Shown in pieces: positions 6,545-8,313 of a stretch of DNA of 8,313 nucleotides. The stretch is from contig DGNZ01000304.1 of NCBI GenBank assembly GCA_002389175.1, positions 1 through 8,313 of the forward strand, given 5' to 3'. The DNA is from Rhodospirillaceae bacterium UBA4479. Lineage in GTDB: Bacteria; Pseudomonadota; Alphaproteobacteria; Rhodospirillales; Casp-alpha2. Made by a program: the position numbers and the translations under genes. Within the stretch, counting starts at the first letter, position 1, and each line of letters opens with the position of its first letter. The notes under the pieces are model-generated. The model saw only the letters and a list, made by a program, of their open reading frames with translations. It ran no database searches and had not been told where the DNA came from.

Positions 6545-7786
6545 TTACGCCGCTTGCGAAGCCGGTGCTTTCGCGTCATCACGGATCGGTATATGAATGA
6601 TCGCAGCCGCAACCCCCAACGCAACGCCTGCCCACCAAACGGGCATGTACGAGCCCGTCGTGTCGTAAAAATATCCGCCCAACCAAACGCCTAAGAAACT
6701 ACCGATTTGATGGCTGAGGAACACGACGCCAAATAATGTCCCCATATAGCGCGCGCCGAACATCTGCGCCACCAACCCCGATGTCAGGGGCACCGTCGAC
6801 AACCACAGCAATCCCAGTGCAGCAGAGAAAAATAAAACTGACCCGGCAGATACGGGCAACAGGATAAAGATCAGTATCACCACAGAGCGAAGGAAATATA
6901 AAATAGTCAGCAGGTTTTTCTTGCGGTACTTGTCGCCAAGAACCCCCGCCGTGTAGCTGCCAATCACATTAAACAATCCGATCAGCGCAAGGGCCCAGGC
7001 GCCCCATTCCGCCGCCATTCCAACATCAGTCAAATAGGCGGGCAAGTGGACGCCGATAAAAGCGACATGAAATCCACACACAAAGAACCCGGTGGTCAGC
7101 AGCCAATAGCTGCGGTGCGTCGATGCTTGTTTCAACGCATGGGTTAAGCCTAAATCCGCCTCAATCACTGTTTTTGACGCATTCTTGATGTCGGGTTTGC
7201 CCGCCAATGGAATACCGCACATCACCAGAATGACGGCACTGGTTGCCAAAATCAGCATGGCGGGCAGCCACTCGATTCCAAAGTCCATCATGCCTTGGGC
7301 AATCGGCACGACGGTGAACTGACCCGCGGCCCCCGCTGCGGTCACGATCCCCAACCCCCAGGTTCGCTTTTCAGTGGGCAAGGCCCGCGCCACTGCACCT
7401 AAAACGACGCCAAGACCTGTTCCAGATTGGGCCATACCAATCAGCACACCCCCCGTTAATTTTAACGTATAAGGATCGGCGGAATGCGCCATGAAGTAGA
7501 TGCCAAGGCCATAAAGAATGCCACCACCAGCGATGACCCGACCCGCACCCCATTTTTCCGCAATAGCACTGGCAAATGGCTGGGCTACACCCCACACCAA
7601 GTTTTGCGTCGCCATGGCCAGGGCAAAGACTTCACGCCCCCAACCAAGATCCAAACTCATAGGTTTTAGAAAAAGACCGAAGCTGGCGCGGAGTCCGAAA
7701 CAAAGCAGCGCCACCAAGCCACCAGCCGCCAGCACGATCATTGGTGTGCGCCAAGGCGTCGGTGATGGCGTATCGGCAGTCGACAT
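6545..7786 (-). CDS. MFS transporter, monocarboxylate / oxalate-formate antiporter-like
   Basis: This 413-residue protein has the usual size and hydrophobicity of a 12-helix major facilitator. The segments fall at roughly residues 15-36, 52-75, 82-100, 108-132, 143-165, 172-194, 228-252, 262-284, 292-312, 315-338, 346-370 and 380-402. A hydrophilic central loop at about 196-226 separates the two six-helix halves. The GLRASFGLFLKPMS stretch after helix 1 and the FYDTTGSYMPVWW stretch before helix 12 resemble bacterial members of the monocarboxylate porter and oxalate/formate antiporter groups. A GDKYRKK motif follows helix 8, as in the MFS motif A position between halves. The start has AAGGG seven bases upstream. 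Because it lies directly ahead of glcDEF on the same strand and no GlcA/LldP permease is present, uptake of glycolate, lactate or a similar short hydroxyacid is a reasonable inference, but sequence alone does not fix the substrate. Confidence 0.9.
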   Translation of the reverse strand: MSTADTPSPTPWRTPMIVLAAGGLVALLCFGLRASFGLFLKPMSLDLGWGREVFALAMATQNLVWGVAQPFASAIAEKWGAGRVIAGGGILYGLGIYFMAHSADPYTLKLTGGVLIGMAQSGTGLGVVLGAVARALPTEKRTWGLGIVTAAGAAGQFTVVPIAQGMMDFGIEWLPAMLILATSAVILVMCGIPLAGKPDIKNASKTVIEADLGLTHALKQASTHRSYWLLTTGFFVCGFHVAFIGVHLPAYLTDVGMAAEWGAWALALIGLFNVIGSYTAGVLGDKYRKKNLLTILYFLRSVVILIFILLPVSAGSVLFFSAALGLLWLSTVPLTSGLVAQMFGARYMGTLFGVVFLSHQIGSFLGVWLGGYFYDTTGSYMPVWWAGVALGVAAAIIHIPIRDDAKAPASQAA

Positions 7787-7818
7787 ATTGCAGCCCTTCG
7801 CACACTAAAAAATAGTCA

Positions 7819-7824
7819 ATTATA
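7819..7824 (-). promoter_or_regulatory. Candidate -10 element (TATAAT) for the MFS transporter gene
   Basis: On the minus strand an exact TATAAT lies 32 bases ahead of the MFS start codon, leaving room for a leader of about 25 bases with the AAGGG ribosome site. The -35 is not convincing: TTATGG lies at 18 bases spacing and the better TTGTTA at 21. An activator-assisted promoter would fit this pattern. Confidence 0.45.
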
Positions 7825-7948
7825 CTTGAGGAAACGCAGTGCCCATAACAACGCGTCCCATTGGCACATATGTTACGATGATTATTCGCGAATGCACCAG
7901 CACCTAGGGCGCTTCGCAAGAATTAGGTCAGATGAGATTTTGGCAAAG
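7825..7948. other. Non-coding stretch upstream of the MFS gene with short palindromes
   Basis: This is the core of the 217-base gap between the MFS start and the rpmJ stop. I see no credible gene: the one open frame that crosses it on the plus strand has a low-complexity, family-less translation and reads through the rpmJ terminator. It holds two perfect short palindromes, ACATATGT at 7866-7873 and ATTCGCGAAT at 7884-7893, and an inverted pair GTGCC / GGCAC (7839-7843 and 7863-7867). These may be operator sites for the transporter promoter, but short palindromes are common by chance. Confidence 0.3.
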
Positions 7949-7982
7949 AAAAACCGCGCTCGGATGATCCGGCGCGGTTTTT
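7949..7982 (-). terminator. Intrinsic terminator downstream of rpmJ (symmetric)
   Basis: An 11-base-pair perfect stem pairs AAAAACCGCGC (7949-7959) with GCGCGGTTTTT (7972-7982). The loop is itself partly paired (CGGA-TGA-TCCG), giving a nearly continuous long hairpin with one bulged base. Read on the minus strand, the GC-rich stem is followed by TTTTTCTTT, a classic Rho-independent terminator 21 bases after the rpmJ stop. The A-rich left arm makes it potentially bidirectional, although no plus-strand gene leads into it. Confidence 0.9.
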
Positions 7983-8003
7983 ACAAATGCATGTGGTGGC
8001 GTA

Positions 8004-8129
8004 TCAGCCCTGACGCGCCTTAAACCGAGGGTTACGCTTGTTAATCACGTAAACACGGCCACGGCGCCGCACAATTCGGCAGCCCTTTTCACGAAGTTTG
8101 GCTGATTTCAGCGAGTTCCTGATCTTCAT
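8004..8129 (-). CDS. rpmJ: 50S ribosomal protein L36, zinc-free (C-minus) form
   Basis: L36 is the smallest protein of the large ribosomal subunit. The 41-residue product begins MKIRNSLKS and ends NPRFKARQG, with the central RRRGRVYVINK motif diagnostic of L36. The zinc-binding form carries a CxxC...C...H set; here only one cysteine remains (Cys17), so this is the zinc-independent type (YkgO-like), which is the normal and often only L36 in alphaproteobacteria. The start is set by family length and by AAGGA seven bases upstream. An in-frame extension to 8300 would add 57 residues, but it runs through the promoter and 5' leader and is not credible. The gene is a single transcription unit with its own promoter and terminator, as is common for rpmJ outside the ribosomal operons in this class. 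Confidence 0.95.
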   Translation of the reverse strand: MKIRNSLKSAKLREKGCRIVRRRGRVYVINKRNPRFKARQG

Positions 8130-8158
8130 GGCCCGTTCCTTGGTATCAATAAAACTTA

Positions 8159-8181
8159 TTCCGCCGACCTCGTCTGCGGAA
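8159..8181 (-). promoter_or_regulatory. Hairpin in the rpmJ 5' leader
   Basis: On the minus strand TTCCGC (8181-8176) pairs with GCGGAA (8164-8159). After one mismatch, GAC pairs with GTC around a GAG loop. The structure lies between the -10 hexamer and the ribosome site, starting within a few bases of the predicted transcription start near 8183. It could stabilise the 5' end or take part in feedback by a ribosomal protein. The pairing is seen in the sequence; any function is inferred. Confidence 0.4.
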
Positions 8182-8189
8182 GAGCGCGG

Positions 8190-8218
8190 AACATACGGCC
8201 CAACCCCAGCACTGTCAA
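8190..8218 (-). promoter_or_regulatory. Sigma70-type promoter of rpmJ (TTGACA-N17-TATGTT)
   Basis: The minus strand has an exact -35 TTGACA (8218-8213), a 17-base spacer and a -10 TATGTT (8195-8190). Spacing is ideal, and transcription would begin near 8183, giving a leader of about 54 bases to the rpmJ ATG. This is the strongest promoter in the window, in line with the high demand for a ribosomal protein. Confidence 0.8.
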
Positions 8219-8313
8219 CGGTCAAACCAGGATTTTCTGGCAACACACTTAGCATTATTTTCTGACCAATTAGACCAGAAGTTTCAATACATAAGGGCAC
8301 CTCTAAAAATACC
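8219..8313. other. Non-coding right edge upstream of the rpmJ promoter
   Basis: These 95 AT-rich bases show no credible gene. The only structure I see is a short inverted repeat TTCTG-N11-CAGAA (8260-8264 and 8276-8280), overlapping a GACCA direct repeat (8264-8268 and 8273-8277). It lies about 40 bases upstream of the rpmJ -35 and may be chance. Confidence 0.3.

Noticed and set aside
6281..6694. 137-codon plus-strand open frame spanning the glcD start and the MFS end
   Set aside because: It crosses two well-supported genes and the intergenic region in antisense, has no good ribosome site noted and reads as random basic sequence.
7839..7879. Nested inverted repeats GTGCC/GGCAC and CATAACA/TGTTACG as a structured RNA or riboswitch
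   Set aside because: The arms interleave rather than nest, so they do not form a simple stem, and the segment lies upstream of the predicted MFS transcription start.
7826..8023. 65-codon plus-strand open frame in the gap between MFS and rpmJ
   Set aside because: It runs through the rpmJ terminator stem and into the 3' end of rpmJ, and the product has no recognisable features.
8260..8280. LysR-like inverted repeat TTCTG-N11-CAGAA upstream of rpmJ
   Set aside because: The arms are only five bases, the site is far from the rpmJ promoter, no regulator gene is near, and such repeats arise easily by chance in AT-rich DNA.
8130..8300. N-terminal extension of L36 by 57 residues
   Set aside because: The extension would be read through the TTGACA/TATGTT promoter and the leader hairpin. 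L36 of this type is 41 residues, and the internal ATG has a proper ribosome site.
1..8313. Mobile element, CRISPR, phage or defence system
   Set aside because: No transposase, integrase, terminal inverted repeats, spaced direct repeats or tRNA attachment site is visible. All genes are ordinary metabolic or housekeeping genes.

Overview
The window is an ordinary but coherent chromosomal metabolic locus, most likely from an alphaproteobacterium. The clues are the zinc-free single-cysteine form of ribosomal protein L36, a TPR protein of a type common in alphaproteobacteria, and moderately GC-rich coding sequence. A marine or aquatic Rhodospirillales-like host would fit, because glycolate is a major phytoplankton exudate, but the genus cannot be named from this sequence. 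No insertion sequences, CRISPR arrays, tRNA or rRNA genes, phage genes or attachment sites are visible.

Layout from left to right. Positions 1-1359 (minus) hold almost all of a D-lactate dehydrogenase (cytochrome)-like flavoprotein whose last few codons lie beyond the left edge. A 97-base divergent intergenic region follows, then a small two-helix membrane protein on the plus strand (1457-1696). A convergent 72-base gap with no clear terminator separates it from the minus-strand block. Read 5' to 3', that block is an MFS transporter (7786-6545), glcD (6462-4975), glcE (4971-3730), glcF (3720-2419) and a periplasmic TPR protein (2323-1769). The glcD-glcE and glcE-glcF gaps are 3 and 9 bases, so glcDEF is a tightly coupled operon. 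The transporter and the TPR gene are set off by gaps of 82 and 95 bases. At the right end, rpmJ (L36) is a self-contained minus-strand unit with a strong sigma70-type promoter and an intrinsic terminator.

How the genes work together: GlcDEF is the three-subunit flavin/iron-sulfur glycolate oxidase that oxidises glycolate (and, in characterised enzymes, D-lactate) to the 2-keto acid and passes electrons to the respiratory chain. The neighbouring LDHD-type enzyme does the same chemistry in one polypeptide. The MFS permease is a good candidate for bringing in the hydroxyacid substrate. The usual partners GlcC (regulator), GlcB (malate synthase), GlcG and the GlcA/LldP permease are not in the window.

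The most notable non-coding signal is an exact match to the FNR/FixK consensus, TTGAT-N4-ATCAA, just upstream of glcD. It suggests that glycolate oxidation is tied to oxygen or redox state. I found no evidence for a wholly new system.
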